Source: Sphingobium fluviale (GTDB taxonomy: Bacteria > Pseudomonadota > Alphaproteobacteria > Sphingomonadales > Sphingomonadaceae). Taken from it: 64,000 nt of DNA. Position 1 is the stretch's first letter. Each line of letters opens with the position of its first letter. The notes beneath the pieces were generated by a model that had not been told where the DNA came from, did no database searches, and was given only the letters and a program-made list of their open reading frames with translations. A program made the translations under genes and the position numbers. This document shows positions 54,044 through 63,620 of this stretch, one piece after another. The stretch is taken from positions 310,001 through 374,000 of the forward strand of contig NZ_SBKP01000001.1 in the NCBI RefSeq assembly GCF_004122115.1. Reading direction: 5' to 3'.

Positions 54044-54738
54044 GCGTAGATCGTGGGGTCTGGCAGGCCCGCCTCGACAAAACCGCGCGCGCGCAAGCGG
54101 CAGCTGTCACACTGCCCGCAATGTTTGCCATCGGGCGTGGGATCATAGCAGGACCAGCTCAAGCCAGCATCCAGCCCCAATCGTGCGGCCTCGCGCGCGA
54201 TATCCGCCTTGCTCATGAACTGAAGCGGTGTGTTGATCCGCACCGGCGCGCCCTCGACCCCGGCCTTGGTGGCCAGCGCCGCCATATGGGCAAACGCCTC
54301 GATGAACTCGGCCCGGCAATCGGGATAGCCCGAATAATCCAGCGCATTGACACCGATGAAGATATCCTGCGCGCCAACGACCTCGGCAAAGCCCAAAGTC
54401 AACGAAAGAAAAATCGTGTTGCGCGCAGGCACATAAGTGACCGGGATACCCTCTGCGCCGCTCGCGCCGAGGCCATCCTTTGGCACCGCGATGTCGGACG
54501 ATGTCAGTGCCGATCCGCCAAACGCCGTCAGATCGAGCGGCAGCACCACATGCCGCTCCACCCCCAGATAGGCCGCTATGCGCCGTGCGCTCTCCAGCTC
54601 CACCCGGTGCCGCTGATTATAGTCGATCGTCAGCGCATAGAGGCGCATCCCCGCCTCCCGCGCCAAAGCGGCGGCGACGAAGCTGTCCAGCCCGCCAGAC
54701 AGCAAGACAACGGCCTTTGGAGTTTCTCTCTCGATCAT
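54040..54738 (-). CDS. queC: 7-cyano-7-deazaguanine synthase
   Basis: This 232-residue enzyme converts CDG to preQ0 with ATP and ammonia. The ATP loop is [17 protein letters not shown]. The zinc site near the C-terminus is formed by cysteines in [17 protein letters not shown]. Length is normal. A large inverted-repeat structure lies 61-191 bp upstream of the start. No preQ1 riboswitch pattern was recognised. Confidence 0.96.
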   Translation of the reverse strand: MIERETPKAVVLLSGGLDSFVAAALAREAGMRLYALTIDYNQRHRVELESARRIAAYLGVERHVVLPLDLTAFGGSALTSSDIAVPKDGLGASGAEGIPVTYVPARNTIFLSLTLGFAEVVGAQDIFIGVNALDYSGYPDCRAEFIEAFAHMAALATKAGVEGAPVRINTPLQFMSKADIAREAARLGLDAGLSWSCYDPTPDGKHCGQCDSCRLRARGFVEAGLPDPTIYA

Positions 54739-54798
54739 CGCTGGGCGCTATAGTCGCAAGAGCGGGCCTTGCAAGCCCATAGCCGCGCCTTACTGTCC

Positions 54799-54929
54799 GT
54801 TTGGAAATTGGCTTCTCAGCCAATTTCCTGTTTCGGTTCCAGCCCTCTCCCCCGCCCAACCACCCGATATTCTGCGGCATACTATCGGGTGGTTGGGCGG
54901 GGGAGTGGGCTGGAACCGCATTTCCAAAC
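54799..54929. repeat. Large composite inverted repeat upstream of queC
   Basis: A perfect 11-bp hairpin (GGAAATTGGCT at 54803-54813 and AGCCAATTTCC at 54818-54828) is followed by a stem of two 36-nt arms, 54834-54869 and 54883-54918, with one T-T mismatch (54846/54906). GTTTGGAAAT at 54799-54808 can also pair with ATTTCCAAAC at 54920-54929, competing with the small hairpin. It lies between a minus-strand DUF3617-like gene and queC. It may be a mobile fold-back element or part of the leader; no second copy is in the window. Confidence 0.7.
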
Positions 54930-54935
54930 AGCCTC

Positions 54936-55364
54936 TTAGCGGCAGTCGCCGGTCCTGCGTCCTTCGAGCGAGACGGCAAAGGGCGCGCCATCGGCCACGC
55001 CCTGCGAGTCGATCTGGATGAGGCGCGGGGTTTCCACGCGCAGGTCGGTGCGGCCATTGCCCCTGCCATTGCACTGATAGGTCACTACCGCGTGATCATT
55101 GGTATCGGCAACGACAAAGCGGCTGCATCCACCATTGCCATGCTTCACCTGCAGGAGCTGGGCAGGATCGCTCACGCAGACGCGCTGGGGCGGGGCGGCC
55201 TGCTTTGCGCCGCGCTCGCGCAGTTCCCATTGGCCCGCCTCTAGCTGGCGCAACGCCGTCATGCGGCCTCCCGATGGCGCTGTGCCGCCCGGAGAGACGG
55301 CAAACGCCCCCGTCGCCCCGAAAGACAGGGCAGCAGCTACACTCAGGCGCACCCACTTACTCAT
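54936..55364 (-). CDS. Small exported DUF3617-like protein
   Basis: This 142-residue protein has a signal peptide ending near GAFAVSP and one domain. The domain begins LEAGQWELRERG and contains the cysteines QRVCVSD, GCSRFV, TYQCNGRG and the terminal GDCR, which fits DUF3617. Members are periplasmic and of unknown function. The ATG at 55364 is used, with a GTG one codon before. The fold is inferred from pattern only. Confidence 0.65.
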   Translation of the reverse strand: MSKWVRLSVAAALSFGATGAFAVSPGGTAPSGGRMTALRQLEAGQWELRERGAKQAAPPQRVCVSDPAQLLQVKHGNGGCSRFVVADTNDHAVVTYQCNGRGNGRTDLRVETPRLIQIDSQGVADGAPFAVSLEGRRTGDCR

Positions 55365-55431
55365 CACCTTGCCAATCTTGCACTATGCTCCGCCAGGATA
55401 ATCCCTGCAAAACCTCGTACCCATCCTTCTT

Positions 55432-55533
55432 AGAGCGCGCTGCGTTTATCTGACGCATGATGCGCGCTCTAACTTTTTGTTGTCGCATCGTTTTTCGCCA
55501 AAAACCGGTTCCCACTTTTTGGCACGATGCTCT
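55432..55533 (+). repeat. Dispersed double-hairpin repeat, copy C
   Basis: The copy starts AGAGCGCGCTGCG and ends GCACGATGCTCT. The first hairpin pairs AGAGCGCGC with GCGCGCTCT around TGCGTTTATCTGACGCATGAT. The second has GCATCG and CGATGC-type arms and a CCGGTTCCCAC core. It is in the gap between the DUF3617-like gene and hslO. It is the best-preserved copy. Confidence 0.75.
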
Positions 55534-55591
55534 AGATAATGCCAAATTAAGGCAAAAACAGGGACAGGCCGTCAAGGAAGCTGGTTAACGC

Positions 55592-56524
55592 TCAATTATT
55601 CAGGCTGGCGAGCGAGATCGGGAAGATTTTCGAGCAGAACGCGCAGTCGACATTGATCGAGCCGGCCGCGTCCGCCATCTGTGTGCGTTCTTCCGCCGGG
55701 AACTGTGCAATGACGCTGCGGATATGCGCCTCGTCACACCGGCATCCGCGCGACAGGGCGTTGATGCCCTGGACCCGCACCTCCGGCTCCTCATGAAACA
55801 GCCGCCAGACGATGTCATCCAGCCCCAGCGAGCGGTCGGTCAGCTCCGCGGCGTTGATCGTGTGCGCCAGCGCCTGCACATGCTCCCACTCCGGGTGATC
55901 GTGGCGTACATGGAGCCGCTCACGCCCCACTTCGCCTTCAGGCAGATGCTGCACCAATATGCCCCCGGCGAACCGGCCTCCGCCCTGCCCATGCCGCACG
56001 TCAATCTGCACAAAGCTGGGGATCTGCTCGGATTGGAAGAAATAATGCTCCGCCGCCTTGGCAAGGCTCGCTCCCTCCAGCGGCACGATGCCCTGATAGC
56101 GGTGCGCCTCTATGCCCTCGGTCGCCGCCTGATCGACAGTGATCGCCAGATAGCCCTTGCCGAACAAGCCGAACAGGCTCGGCTCTGCGCCCTGCATCGC
56201 CAGCTTTTCAGCATCGAACTGCACATAGCCGCGCAAAGCCCCACCGCCACCGGGCGCCGCCATATAATCCGCCACCAGCAGGCTGACAACGCCCGCCTCG
56301 GTCTGTGCCTGAAGGGTAAGCTGGCCCGCATCGTTCTTCAATGTGCTGCCCAGCAGCGCGGCAAGCACCAGCGCCTCGGCCAGCAGCCGCTCGATCACCG
56401 GCGGATAAGCGTGGGCGGAGAGGATTTCCTCCAGCACACCTCCCAGCCGAGCCACCCGCCCGCGCGCATGGCGCGAAGGGATGGTAAAGCCCAGCGCGCT
56501 GTCTATCGCGGCTATATCGTTCAC
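55592..56524 (-). CDS. hslO: Redox-regulated chaperone Hsp33
   Basis: This 310-residue chaperone is activated by oxidation in the cytoplasm. The zinc cysteines are C261 and C263 in CRCDEAH and C294 and C297 in CAFCSKIF. The N-terminal domain begins DSALGFTIPSRHARGRVARL. The start is probably GTG at 56524, 10 bp after the argF stop. A longer frame would overlap argF. The C-terminal SKIFPISLASLNN is short. Confidence 0.92.
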   Translation of the reverse strand: MNDIAAIDSALGFTIPSRHARGRVARLGGVLEEILSAHAYPPVIERLLAEALVLAALLGSTLKNDAGQLTLQAQTEAGVVSLLVADYMAAPGGGGALRGYVQFDAEKLAMQGAEPSLFGLFGKGYLAITVDQAATEGIEAHRYQGIVPLEGASLAKAAEHYFFQSEQIPSFVQIDVRHGQGGGRFAGGILVQHLPEGEVGRERLHVRHDHPEWEHVQALAHTINAAELTDRSLGLDDIVWRLFHEEPEVRVQGINALSRGCRCDEAHIRSVIAQFPAEERTQMADAAGSINVDCAFCSKIFPISLASLNN

Positions 56525-56534
56525 ACCTGCATGC

Positions 56535-57461
56535 TCACAGCTTGCCCAATGCCCAGAGCAGCACCGACTTTTGGGCGTGGATACGATTTTCCGCCTCATC
56601 CCAGATCAGCGACTGAGGCCCGTCGATCACGGCATCGACCACTTCCTCGCCGCGATGCGCGGGCAGGCAGTGCAGGAACTTCGCCTCCGGCTTCGCCTGC
56701 GCCATAAGCGCTTCTGTCACCTGATAGGGCATCATGGCGGCGAGCTTTTCCTCGGCATGCGCCTGGCCCATCGAGACCCATGTATCGGTCACGACGACAT
56801 CCGCACCCCGAACGACCTCGGCGGGATCTTGCGAGAGCGCAATCTTCGCACCAAACTTCACGGCCTCTGCGATGAACAACGGGCTGGGTTCATACCCCTC
56901 CGGGCAGCCGATCCGCACATCGAACTTCATCAGGCCCGCTGCCTCGATAATCGAGTGCAGCACATTATTGCCATCGCCCAGCCACGCCCACTGGCTGCCC
57001 GGCAGCGCAAGGCCATGCTCGATCACGGTCAGCAGATCCGCCATGATCTGGCACGGGTGAGACAAGTCCGTGAGGCCATTGATGACCGGCACCGTGGCAT
57101 GGGCCGCCATCTCCTCGATCTTGGCATGATCATCTGTGCGGATCATGATCGCGTCGGCCATGCGCGAGAGGACACGGGCGGTATCCGCCACCGTCTCGCC
57201 GCGGCCAAGCTGCGACGTGCCGCCATCGAGGATGAGCGACGTGCCGCCCAGCTGCCGCATCGCCATATCGAAGCTCACACGGGTGCGTGTGGAGTTCTTC
57301 TCGAAGATCATCGCAAGCGTATGGCCGGCGAGCGGCGCGTCAGCATCCGCCGTGCCCTTGGGCTTGGCCGCCCGCGCTGCCTTGCGGTCGAGCGCGTCAT
57401 TCAGCATTGCGGCGATAGCGTCTCCGCCTGCGTCGGAGAGGTTGAGAAAATGCCGTGTCAT
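56535..57461 (-). CDS. argF: Ornithine carbamoyltransferase
   Basis: This 308-residue enzyme makes citrulline from ornithine and carbamoyl phosphate. The carbamoyl-phosphate motif is [11 protein letters not shown], the active-site motif is [13 protein letters not shown], and [14 protein letters not shown] also binds substrate. The ATG at 57461 matches the family start TRHFLNLSD. It lies 13 bp after argD. Confidence 0.96.
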   Translation of the reverse strand: MTRHFLNLSDAGGDAIAAMLNDALDRKAARAAKPKGTADADAPLAGHTLAMIFEKNSTRTRVSFDMAMRQLGGTSLILDGGTSQLGRGETVADTARVLSRMADAIMIRTDDHAKIEEMAAHATVPVINGLTDLSHPCQIMADLLTVIEHGLALPGSQWAWLGDGNNVLHSIIEAAGLMKFDVRIGCPEGYEPSPLFIAEAVKFGAKIALSQDPAEVVRGADVVVTDTWVSMGQAHAEEKLAAMMPYQVTEALMAQAKPEAKFLHCLPAHRGEEVVDAVIDGPQSLIWDEAENRIHAQKSVLLWALGKL

Positions 57462-57474
57462 ATCCACAACTCCA

Positions 57475-58662
57475 TCAGGCAGCGGGCGGGGTATAATCCC
57501 GCGCACCTGCAGACAGCTTTTCGATACATTCCGCTATATGGGCCTCGTTGATGACGAGCGGGGGCAGGATGCGGACCACATTGTCTCCCGCCGCAACCGT
57601 AAGCAGGCCGTGCCTATCCCGCAGATGCGCCACAAACGCCCGGCTGTCGCTCTTGAGCTTCAGCCCCAGCATCAGGCCCATTCCGCGCACGGAGTCGAAC
57701 AGCGCGTCGTGATTGGGGATAAGCTGCTCCAATGCGCCACGCAGCCGCTCGCCCATGGCGTTGACATGGCCGAGGAACTCAGGCTGGCTGATGATGCCCC
57801 AGACCGTGCTGCCCACCGCCATGCCAAGCGGATTGCCGCCATAGGTGGAGCCATGCGTTCCGGCGACCATGCCCTTGGCCGCTTCCTCGGTGGCGAGACA
57901 GGCACCCAGCGGAAAGCCCGCGCCGATGCCCTTCGCCACCGACATGATATCGGGCTTCACGCCATAATGCTCATGCGCAAACAGCGCGCCAGTCCGCCCG
58001 ACGCCGCACTGCACCTCATCGAGGATCAGCAGCAAGCCATGCTCGTCACATAATGCGCGCAGGCCGGACAGGAACTCAGGCGTCGCGGGCAGTATACCCC
58101 CCTCGCCCTGTATTGGCTCCAGCATGAAGCCTGCGGTGCTATCGTCTATCGCTGTCTTGGCAGCTTCCAGATCATTGAACGGCAGCACAGTGAAACCGGG
58201 CAACAGCGGCTCAAACCCGTCGCGCATCTTGGGCTGGTTGGTCGCCGAGATCGTGCCGAGCGTCCGCCCGTGAAAGGCGTTGGAGAAGCTGATGATCGTG
58301 TGCCGCTCCGGCTGGCCATTGGCGAAATGATAGCGCCGCGCCGTCTTGATCGCGCACTCCACCGCCTCCGCCCCGGAATTGGTGAAAAACACTGTATCCG
58401 CAAAGGTCGAATCCACAATCTGCTGGGCGAATTTCTCTCCCTGCGGGCTGCCATAGAGGTTCGAGACATGCATCAGCGTCGCCGCCTGATCGGCAATCGC
58501 CTTCACCAGCCGCGCATCGCCATGGCCGAGCGCGTTGACCGCGATACCACTGGCAAAATCAAGATAGCGCTCGCCGCGCTCGCCAAAAAGGTAACAGCCC
58601 TCGCCACGCACCGGACGCACGCCGCACCGGGGGTATACTGGCATGAGCGGCGTGATCGACAT
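57475..58662 (-). CDS. argD: Acetylornithine / succinyldiaminopimelate aminotransferase
   Basis: This 395-residue class III aminotransferase uses PLP. Key motifs are [34 protein letters not shown] and [15 protein letters not shown] with the PLP lysine. The ATG at 58662 has AAGGAAAGGGAAG upstream. It forms an operon with argF and hslO. It may also serve lysine synthesis. Confidence 0.95.
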   Translation of the reverse strand: MSITPLMPVYPRCGVRPVRGEGCYLFGERGERYLDFASGIAVNALGHGDARLVKAIADQAATLMHVSNLYGSPQGEKFAQQIVDSTFADTVFFTNSGAEAVECAIKTARRYHFANGQPERHTIISFSNAFHGRTLGTISATNQPKMRDGFEPLLPGFTVLPFNDLEAAKTAIDDSTAGFMLEPIQGEGGILPATPEFLSGLRALCDEHGLLLILDEVQCGVGRTGALFAHEHYGVKPDIMSVAKGIGAGFPLGACLATEEAAKGMVAGTHGSTYGGNPLGMAVGSTVWGIISQPEFLGHVNAMGERLRGALEQLIPNHDALFDSVRGMGLMLGLKLKSDSRAFVAHLRDRHGLLTVAAGDNVVRILPPLVINEAHIAECIEKLSAGARDYTPPAA

Positions 58663-58724
58663 GGTCTTCCCTTTCCTTATGCGGGCCGTGTGGCCGGTTG
58701 AGGCGGCGCATATGCGCCAAACGC

Positions 58725-58752
58725 AAAAAGGCGACCCCCGCCGGGCCGCCCT
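58725..58752 (-). terminator. Probable terminator after fliS
   Basis: On the minus strand, GGGCGGCCC pairs with GGGTCGCC around a short GC-rich loop, followed by TTTTTGCG. It lies about 50 bp beyond the fliS stop and before argD, so it should separate the flagellar and arginine units. Confidence 0.6.
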
Positions 58753-58800
58753 TGTTCGCGAGATGCGCCTATATCGTGGCGCACCTGATTTCGTCAACCT

Positions 58801-59193
58801 TTACCCGATCTTGTTCCAGGCGTCGGCGATTTCGGAGATGATGGCATGCGCCTTGCGCACGTCCGCCGCGTTGCCGCTCTGGTACGCGGAGATCATCAGG
58901 CGGCGGCTTTCGCGATAGATTTGCGCAAGTCCAATCGCGATGTCTCCGCCACGATCCATATCGAGGCTGGAATCGAGCGCATGGATGATCGAGAGGGCAC
59001 GGATATATTTGTCGTTCGCCTTCAGGCGATCACCTTTGTCCATCGCCAGCGCGCAGGCGTCCATTGCCAGCAGCAGTTCATCGAACAAAATCTTGACCAG
59101 CCCATGCGGCGTGGCGCTTTCCACGCGGCTGCCCGCGTGAACGGCGGCGTAACGGCGGCTGGCATTTCCTGCAAATCCGGGGGAATAATACAT
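58801..59193 (-). CDS. fliS: Flagellar export chaperone FliS
   Basis: This 130-residue helical protein protects flagellin before export. The sequence HGLVKILFDELLLAMDACAL and ANDKYIRALSIIHALDSSLD are typical. It lies 47 bp after fliD, the usual partner. The length fits the family. Confidence 0.93.
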   Translation of the reverse strand: MYYSPGFAGNASRRYAAVHAGSRVESATPHGLVKILFDELLLAMDACALAMDKGDRLKANDKYIRALSIIHALDSSLDMDRGGDIAIGLAQIYRESRRLMISAYQSGNAADVRKAHAIISEIADAWNKIG

Positions 59194-59240
59194 TGAGGGT
59201 CGGTCCTGTTATTCTCTTTATGGGTTGGTGCTAATTAGGC

Positions 59241-60653
59241 TCAGTTGTTGTTGCCGCCGGTCCAGGCGTCAATTTGCTGCGTAAGATAGCTCTGCGTCGC
59301 TCTCAACGCCGCCAGCTTGGTGCCCATGGCTGAATAGACCTTGCTGAGCTGCTCCTCATAGTCGGTCATGTCTTCGTTGAGCTTTTCCATCTGCTTGGCG
59401 TAGTCCGCCGCCAGCTTGTCATATTTGCTCTTCGATGCAGCGATGGACCCGCCGCTCGCCTCGACCGAAGTCTTGAGATCCGCCACCACCTTGGCGATGC
59501 CGGGGGTGGACGCGGTGCTGACCGAGGGGTTGAGCATCTGTGTCACGCCTGCCGGATCGGCCGCGATGGCGGCGTCGAGGCGCGTGGTGTCCAGCGCCAG
59601 CGTACCATCCTGATTAGTTTTGACGCCGATGTCGCTCAGCGAACGATAGGCACCGCTGGTCGCGAGGCCGGTAGTGGTAAGGGCAGACAGTTTGCGCATC
59701 ATATCCCGCACGCCACTGTCACCCGCCAGCGTTCCCGCCGAACTTGTGTCTGTTCCCGGAGCTGTCGCGGTATTGAGCGCGGAACGGAGCGAGTTGTAGG
59801 CGCTGACGAACTCGTTCACCAGATCCTTGACCGTGGAGGTCGGCTGGTTGGTGGCGAGCGTCACCAGTGTGCCGGGGGCTGCCTTGTTAAGGTCAATCCG
59901 CACATAGGGCAGCGCGGTGTCAACCGTGTTGGTGTTGTTGCGATACTCGATGCCATCGATCTTGATGATGCTGTCCAGCGCTGACTGCGGGCGTATCATG
60001 CCGCCAGTGGTGCCGTTAAAGGTGAAGCGGGCAAGGTTGGTGTCCGCTGTGTCGGTCACTTCCTTCGTCAGCGTAAAGCTGTTCGCCGCGCCAGTTGCGC
60101 CTTTCAGCACAAGGCGCGCACCGCGATTGTCAACCGCCACGCTGGCGGTAACGCCCGAATTCGCGCCGTTGATCGCTGCTGCCAGACCATCGAGCGTGTT
60201 GTTGCTGCTATCGATCGTGATCGTGCTGGCCCCGGATGCGGTGGTCAGCGTCAGCGTGCCCAGGCCAACAGGATCGGTGCGGGCGGGAAGATTGACCGAC
60301 TCCAGCACCTGCGCGGCGGCGAGCTGTTGCACCTCGATCTGCGCGGGCAGACCTTGCGGCTTGCCGCCTGGCAGAGTGCTCAACGAAACAATTGTCGGAT
60401 CATTGGAAACGGGCTGGCCAGCGAGGTTCGCATTCTGCATCGCAGCGGTGAGGGCAGCCGAGAAGGTTGCGAGCGAACCGGTGGCAGACGCAAGCGCCGA
60501 AACACGGGTGCTGTTGAGCGATTGCTTGCTGGTGATGACCTGCTCACGCGGGCCGCGCGTGGCGCTGACGAGCTGGCTCACCAGTGCACCGGTATCGATG
60601 CTGTTGGTGCCGCCAAGAATGGCCGCGATGCTTGACCCTATGTTCGTAGGCAT
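59241..60653 (-). CDS. fliD: Flagellar filament cap protein FliD
   Basis: This 470-residue exported protein caps the flagellar filament and guides flagellin assembly. The N-terminus (GTNSIDTGALVSQLVSATRG) and the C-terminal coiled-coil region (LAADYAKQMEKLNEDMTDYE followed by AALRATQSYLTQQIDAW) are family features. GGAGG lies 8 bp before the ATG at 60653. The fold-back element copy 2 starts 46 bp upstream. Confidence 0.93.
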   Translation of the reverse strand: MPTNIGSSIAAILGGTNSIDTGALVSQLVSATRGPREQVITSKQSLNSTRVSALASATGSLATFSAALTAAMQNANLAGQPVSNDPTIVSLSTLPGGKPQGLPAQIEVQQLAAAQVLESVNLPARTDPVGLGTLTLTTASGASTITIDSSNNTLDGLAAAINGANSGVTASVAVDNRGARLVLKGATGAANSFTLTKEVTDTADTNLARFTFNGTTGGMIRPQSALDSIIKIDGIEYRNNTNTVDTALPYVRIDLNKAAPGTLVTLATNQPTSTVKDLVNEFVSAYNSLRSALNTATAPGTDTSSAGTLAGDSGVRDMMRKLSALTTTGLATSGAYRSLSDIGVKTNQDGTLALDTTRLDAAIAADPAGVTQMLNPSVSTASTPGIAKVVADLKTSVEASGGSIAASKSKYDKLAADYAKQMEKLNEDMTDYEEQLSKVYSAMGTKLAALRATQSYLTQQIDAWTGGNNN

Positions 60654-60699
60654 GATCGTTCCCTCCAAGGGGATAGAACGGACAGACGCGACGGAATTT

Positions 60700-60845
60700 T
60701 AGGGCCGATCGACATTCAGCCCTGACGGCCTGCAAATGGCGATTTTCCGTGCTTCCGGTGCTCACGTACCTATAGTACGCTGCGCTCCGGGTCACGCAAA
60801 ACCACCATTTTCGTCACGTCATCATCTGAATGTCGATCGGCCCTA
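60700..60845. mobile_element. 146-bp fold-back element (MITE-like), copy 2
   Basis: This copy is identical to the one at 16812-16957 except for T at 60750 and A at 60772. It has the same 19-bp perfect terminal inverted repeats and TA at both ends. It lies between the unknown flagellar-locus gene and fliD, both on the minus strand. It therefore sits in the leader or promoter region of fliD. Two near-identical copies 44 kb apart suggest recent spread. Confidence 0.75.
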
Positions 60846-60862
60846 GAGGAAACAAGCAGTTT

Positions 60863-61321
60863 TCACGCGTGGGTGAGCAGAATTTGATCCACCGTGTTCC
60901 TGTTCACATGGGCCTGCGCCGCGAGCGCGAGTTCTGCCTGCCGGGCGACAGCGCGCGCCACTTCGACTGCATGTTCCACCACCTCGACACTGGCAGGCAG
61001 CATCGGGATGATAACAGTCGGTATGGGCTTCAGCGCATCCAGCTTGGTTTCAGCGGTGGACCGCGCCTGCGCTGGCGGCTCGCTGCTGCCTGCTATGTCG
61101 GCAAGAATATCTGCTACCCGCGCCTGTACCCGCGCATAATCAAACGCGCTGGCCATCTGCTCGCGCCGGGCCTGATCGCCCCCATCGGGATTGACGCCAG
61201 AGCCATTGGGCGCATTGGCGGCAGACGCGCTTGGCTGCACCAGCGGAACTGCCGGGGCCGGGCGCGATGCCACGAGGCGCTCTGGCGCTATCGCATCTAT
61301 CCGAGGCACAAATTCATTCAT
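60863..61321 (-). CDS. Hypothetical protein of the flagellar locus
   Basis: This 152-residue protein is not recognised. It has no signal peptide or membrane helix. The first half is rich in A, P and S (SRPAPAVPLVQPSASAANAP), and the second half is predicted helical, including SVEVVEHAVEVARAVARQAE. Its ATG lies 59 bp after the flhB stop and it points the same way. A flagellar role is inferred from place only. Confidence 0.6.
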   Translation of the reverse strand: MNEFVPRIDAIAPERLVASRPAPAVPLVQPSASAANAPNGSGVNPDGGDQARREQMASAFDYARVQARVADILADIAGSSEPPAQARSTAETKLDALKPIPTVIIPMLPASVEVVEHAVEVARAVARQAELALAAQAHVNRNTVDQILLTHA

Positions 61322-61380
61322 GGCACCACCATTATAGGGTGCGTGTAAAGTCTGGGTAACGGAATCCGTTTAAGCCGAAT

Positions 61381-62523
61381 TTAACCCTGTTTCCGCCCAT
61401 CAGCATCGAACAGCATCGTTTCCGGTACATCGATCGGTGGCAAATCGCTCTGCGCTGACATGCGGTGTTCAACGCGATAGAGGAAGGCGAGGATGGTGGC
61501 GACGGCCACGAAGAGCGCCTCGTCAACCACCTGCCCCGCGCGCGAGGTAAAGTAGATGGCGCGGGCAAGCGCCGGATATTGCAGCACCGGTACCTTGTTG
61601 GCTTCGGCCAGATCCTTGATCGCGAACGCAATGGCATCGCATCCGCGCGCCACAACCACCGGCGCAAAGTCCTTGCCCGGCCGATAGCGCAGCGCGACGG
61701 CAAAGTGGGTCGGGTTCATCAGCACGACGTTGGCCTCGCTCACAGCCTTGCGGGTGCTGCCAGACAGCACCTCCATCTGCTTCCTCCGGATATGGCCTTT
61801 CAGCTCCGGCGAGCCTTCGGATTCCTTGTGCTCATCGCGCAAGTCCTGCTTGCTCATCGCGAGGCGCTTGAACCGCTGAAACATCTGCCACGGCACATCG
61901 ACCCCCGCGATCAGCATCAGCCCGCCGCCCATCACCAGACAGGCAGTGATGAATATGTCGCCAATCTCGCCCGCCGCGCTTTGCAGGCCGCCCGCACCCA
62001 TGACCGTGATCTCCGCGAGGCGGCTCCAGATCAGCCAGATACCGATCGAACCGAGCACGATCGTTTTGAGGAAGGATTTTCCCAGCTCGACCAATCCGTT
62101 CATGCCGAACATGCGTTTGAGGCCGGCGGCAGGGTTGAGTTTTGATGGCTTGGGCATGAAGGCCTTGGTGCGGAACCCCAGCGAGCCAAGCATTGCGGGC
62201 GCGGCAATCGCGGCGATGATCGTCGCCAGCATGATCCCGCCCACCGGAAGGGCAAGGCCAGACAACAGGCTGGCCCCGCGCTCCGCCGGGCTGAAATCCA
62301 TCACATCCCCAGGCCCGAAACGCAGCGCCTGGGTCAGCATATCCTCCATGGCCGTCATGATCATCGGCCCGGCCATCGCGAACCAGCCCGCGCCCGCCAT
62401 CACTACCAGAGCCGTCGCCAGCTCGCGCGACTGGAGAAGATCACCCTCCTTGGCTGCATCGGCCAGTTTCTTGGCTGTCGGCTTTTCTGTCCGTTCGCCG
62501 CCACCATTGGATTGCTCTGCCAT
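61381..62523 (-). CDS. flhB: Flagellar export gate protein FlhB
   Basis: This 380-residue membrane protein controls switching of export substrates. The N-terminus has ERTEKPTAKKLADAAKEGD, four membrane segments follow, and the self-cleavage motif is NPTH in VVLMNPTHFAVALRYRPG. The cytoplasmic C-terminal domain ends in a short tail. It lies 3 bp after fliR. Confidence 0.96.
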   Translation of the reverse strand: MAEQSNGGGERTEKPTAKKLADAAKEGDLLQSRELATALVVMAGAGWFAMAGPMIMTAMEDMLTQALRFGPGDVMDFSPAERGASLLSGLALPVGGIMLATIIAAIAAPAMLGSLGFRTKAFMPKPSKLNPAAGLKRMFGMNGLVELGKSFLKTIVLGSIGIWLIWSRLAEITVMGAGGLQSAAGEIGDIFITACLVMGGGLMLIAGVDVPWQMFQRFKRLAMSKQDLRDEHKESEGSPELKGHIRRKQMEVLSGSTRKAVSEANVVLMNPTHFAVALRYRPGKDFAPVVVARGCDAIAFAIKDLAEANKVPVLQYPALARAIYFTSRAGQVVDEALFVAVATILAFLYRVEHRMSAQSDLPPIDVPETMLFDADGRKQG

Positions 62524-62526
62524 GGG

Positions 62527-63309
62527 CTAATTTCCCTCGGCAATCGACAAAGCCTGATCCAGCCCAGCCTGCAACGAGTCGGCAATCCCCTGCCCCATGA
62601 TCGGCGCGGTAATGGCGAGCAGGATCAGCCCGCCGATGATCGCCACCGGCATGCCCACGGCAAAGAGGTTGAGCGAGGGGGCGGAGCGCGCCAGCATGCC
62701 CATGATCAGCTGGATCATCACCAGCGCAAACGTCACGGGCAGCGCAATCGTCAGCCCGGCGCCCAGCAGTGTGCCCCCAAAGATCACCAGCGAATAGAGC
62801 GCGTCGTTGGAAAGCATCGCCCCGCCGGGCGGCATCGCCTGATAGCTCTTGACCACATAGCTGGCGAGCAGCAGATGCCCATCCATCGCCAGCAGGATGA
62901 ACGTCGCTAGGATCGAGAGAAACTGCCCGATGGCCTGCGTCGACTGGCCGGATTGCGGATCGACCATCGCGGCAAAGCCAAGGCCCATCGCGTTGCCAAT
63001 CGTCTCGCCCGCCACGAATGCCGATCCATAGCCGATCTGAAGCGCGAAGCCCATTGCCAGCCCGGCAAGAACCTCGCCCATCACCAGCAGCACACCGTCA
63101 AAGCTCGCGACGCCACCAGCGGGCATCTCGAACACCACGCTGTTCATCGCTGCCATGCCGATGGCGAGGCTGAGGATGAGCCGCAGCTGCACCGGCACCG
63201 CCCGCGCGCCAAAGATCGGGGCGGCGAGAAAGGCCGCGCCAGGGCGGATCATCGCGACCAGCCAGATCCAGAGCTGGTTCTCTACGCCGATGAAGCCTGC
63301 GGGGAACAT
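62527..63309 (-). CDS. fliR: Flagellar export apparatus protein FliR
   Basis: This 260-residue membrane protein is part of the export gate. The segments LWIWLVAMIRPGAAFLAAPI, GEVLAGLAMGFALQIGYG and ETIGNAMGLGFAAMVDPQSG are typical. The ATG at 63309 is 22 bp after the fliQ stop; a longer frame overlaps fliQ. Order fliP-fliQ-fliR-flhB is conserved. Confidence 0.95.
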   Translation of the reverse strand: MFPAGFIGVENQLWIWLVAMIRPGAAFLAAPIFGARAVPVQLRLILSLAIGMAAMNSVVFEMPAGGVASFDGVLLVMGEVLAGLAMGFALQIGYGSAFVAGETIGNAMGLGFAAMVDPQSGQSTQAIGQFLSILATFILLAMDGHLLLASYVVKSYQAMPPGGAMLSNDALYSLVIFGGTLLGAGLTIALPVTFALVMIQLIMGMLARSAPSLNLFAVGMPVAIIGGLILLAITAPIMGQGIADSLQAGLDQALSIAEGN

Positions 63310-63331
63310 GGGTGCGCCTCTGCCGCCCGGC

Positions 63332-63607
63332 TCAGGTGCCGAGGACTTCGGGGATGCGCTCAAACACCTCGCGCGTGAAATCCGCGATCAGCATCAATAT
63401 CGACCCGCCGAATATCGCCAGCATAGCCGCCACGACGATGAGCTTGGGCACGAAGGTGAGCGTCTGTTCGTTGATCGAGGTCGCCGCCTGAATCATGCCG
63501 AGCAGCAGGCCCGCCACCAGCGCGGGGATCAGGATCGGCGCGCTGGCGAGCGCCGTTACCCAGAGCGCCTGCTGGGCTATGCCGACGAAGAAATCAGAGT
63601 TTTCCAT
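63332..63607 (-). CDS. fliQ: Flagellar export apparatus protein FliQ
   Basis: This 91-residue protein has two membrane helices (VTALASAPILIPALVAGLLL and LIVVAAMLAIFGGSILMLIA) with the loop IQAATSINEQTLTFVPK typical of FliQ. It forms part of the FliPQR gate. It lies 13 bp after fliP. Confidence 0.96.
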   Translation of the reverse strand: MENSDFFVGIAQQALWVTALASAPILIPALVAGLLLGMIQAATSINEQTLTFVPKLIVVAAMLAIFGGSILMLIADFTREVFERIPEVLGT

Positions 63608-63620
63608 GGTCTCGTTCTGC

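Noticed and set aside
54739-54935. preQ1 riboswitch upstream of queC
   Set aside because: The region holds only the long inverted repeats. The short pseudoknot pattern of preQ1 aptamers was not seen.
60544-60795. Short minus-strand frame covering part of the fold-back element
   Set aside because: The same peptide start occurs in both element copies because the DNA is repeated. It overlaps fliD and has no ribosome binding site, so it is not a gene.
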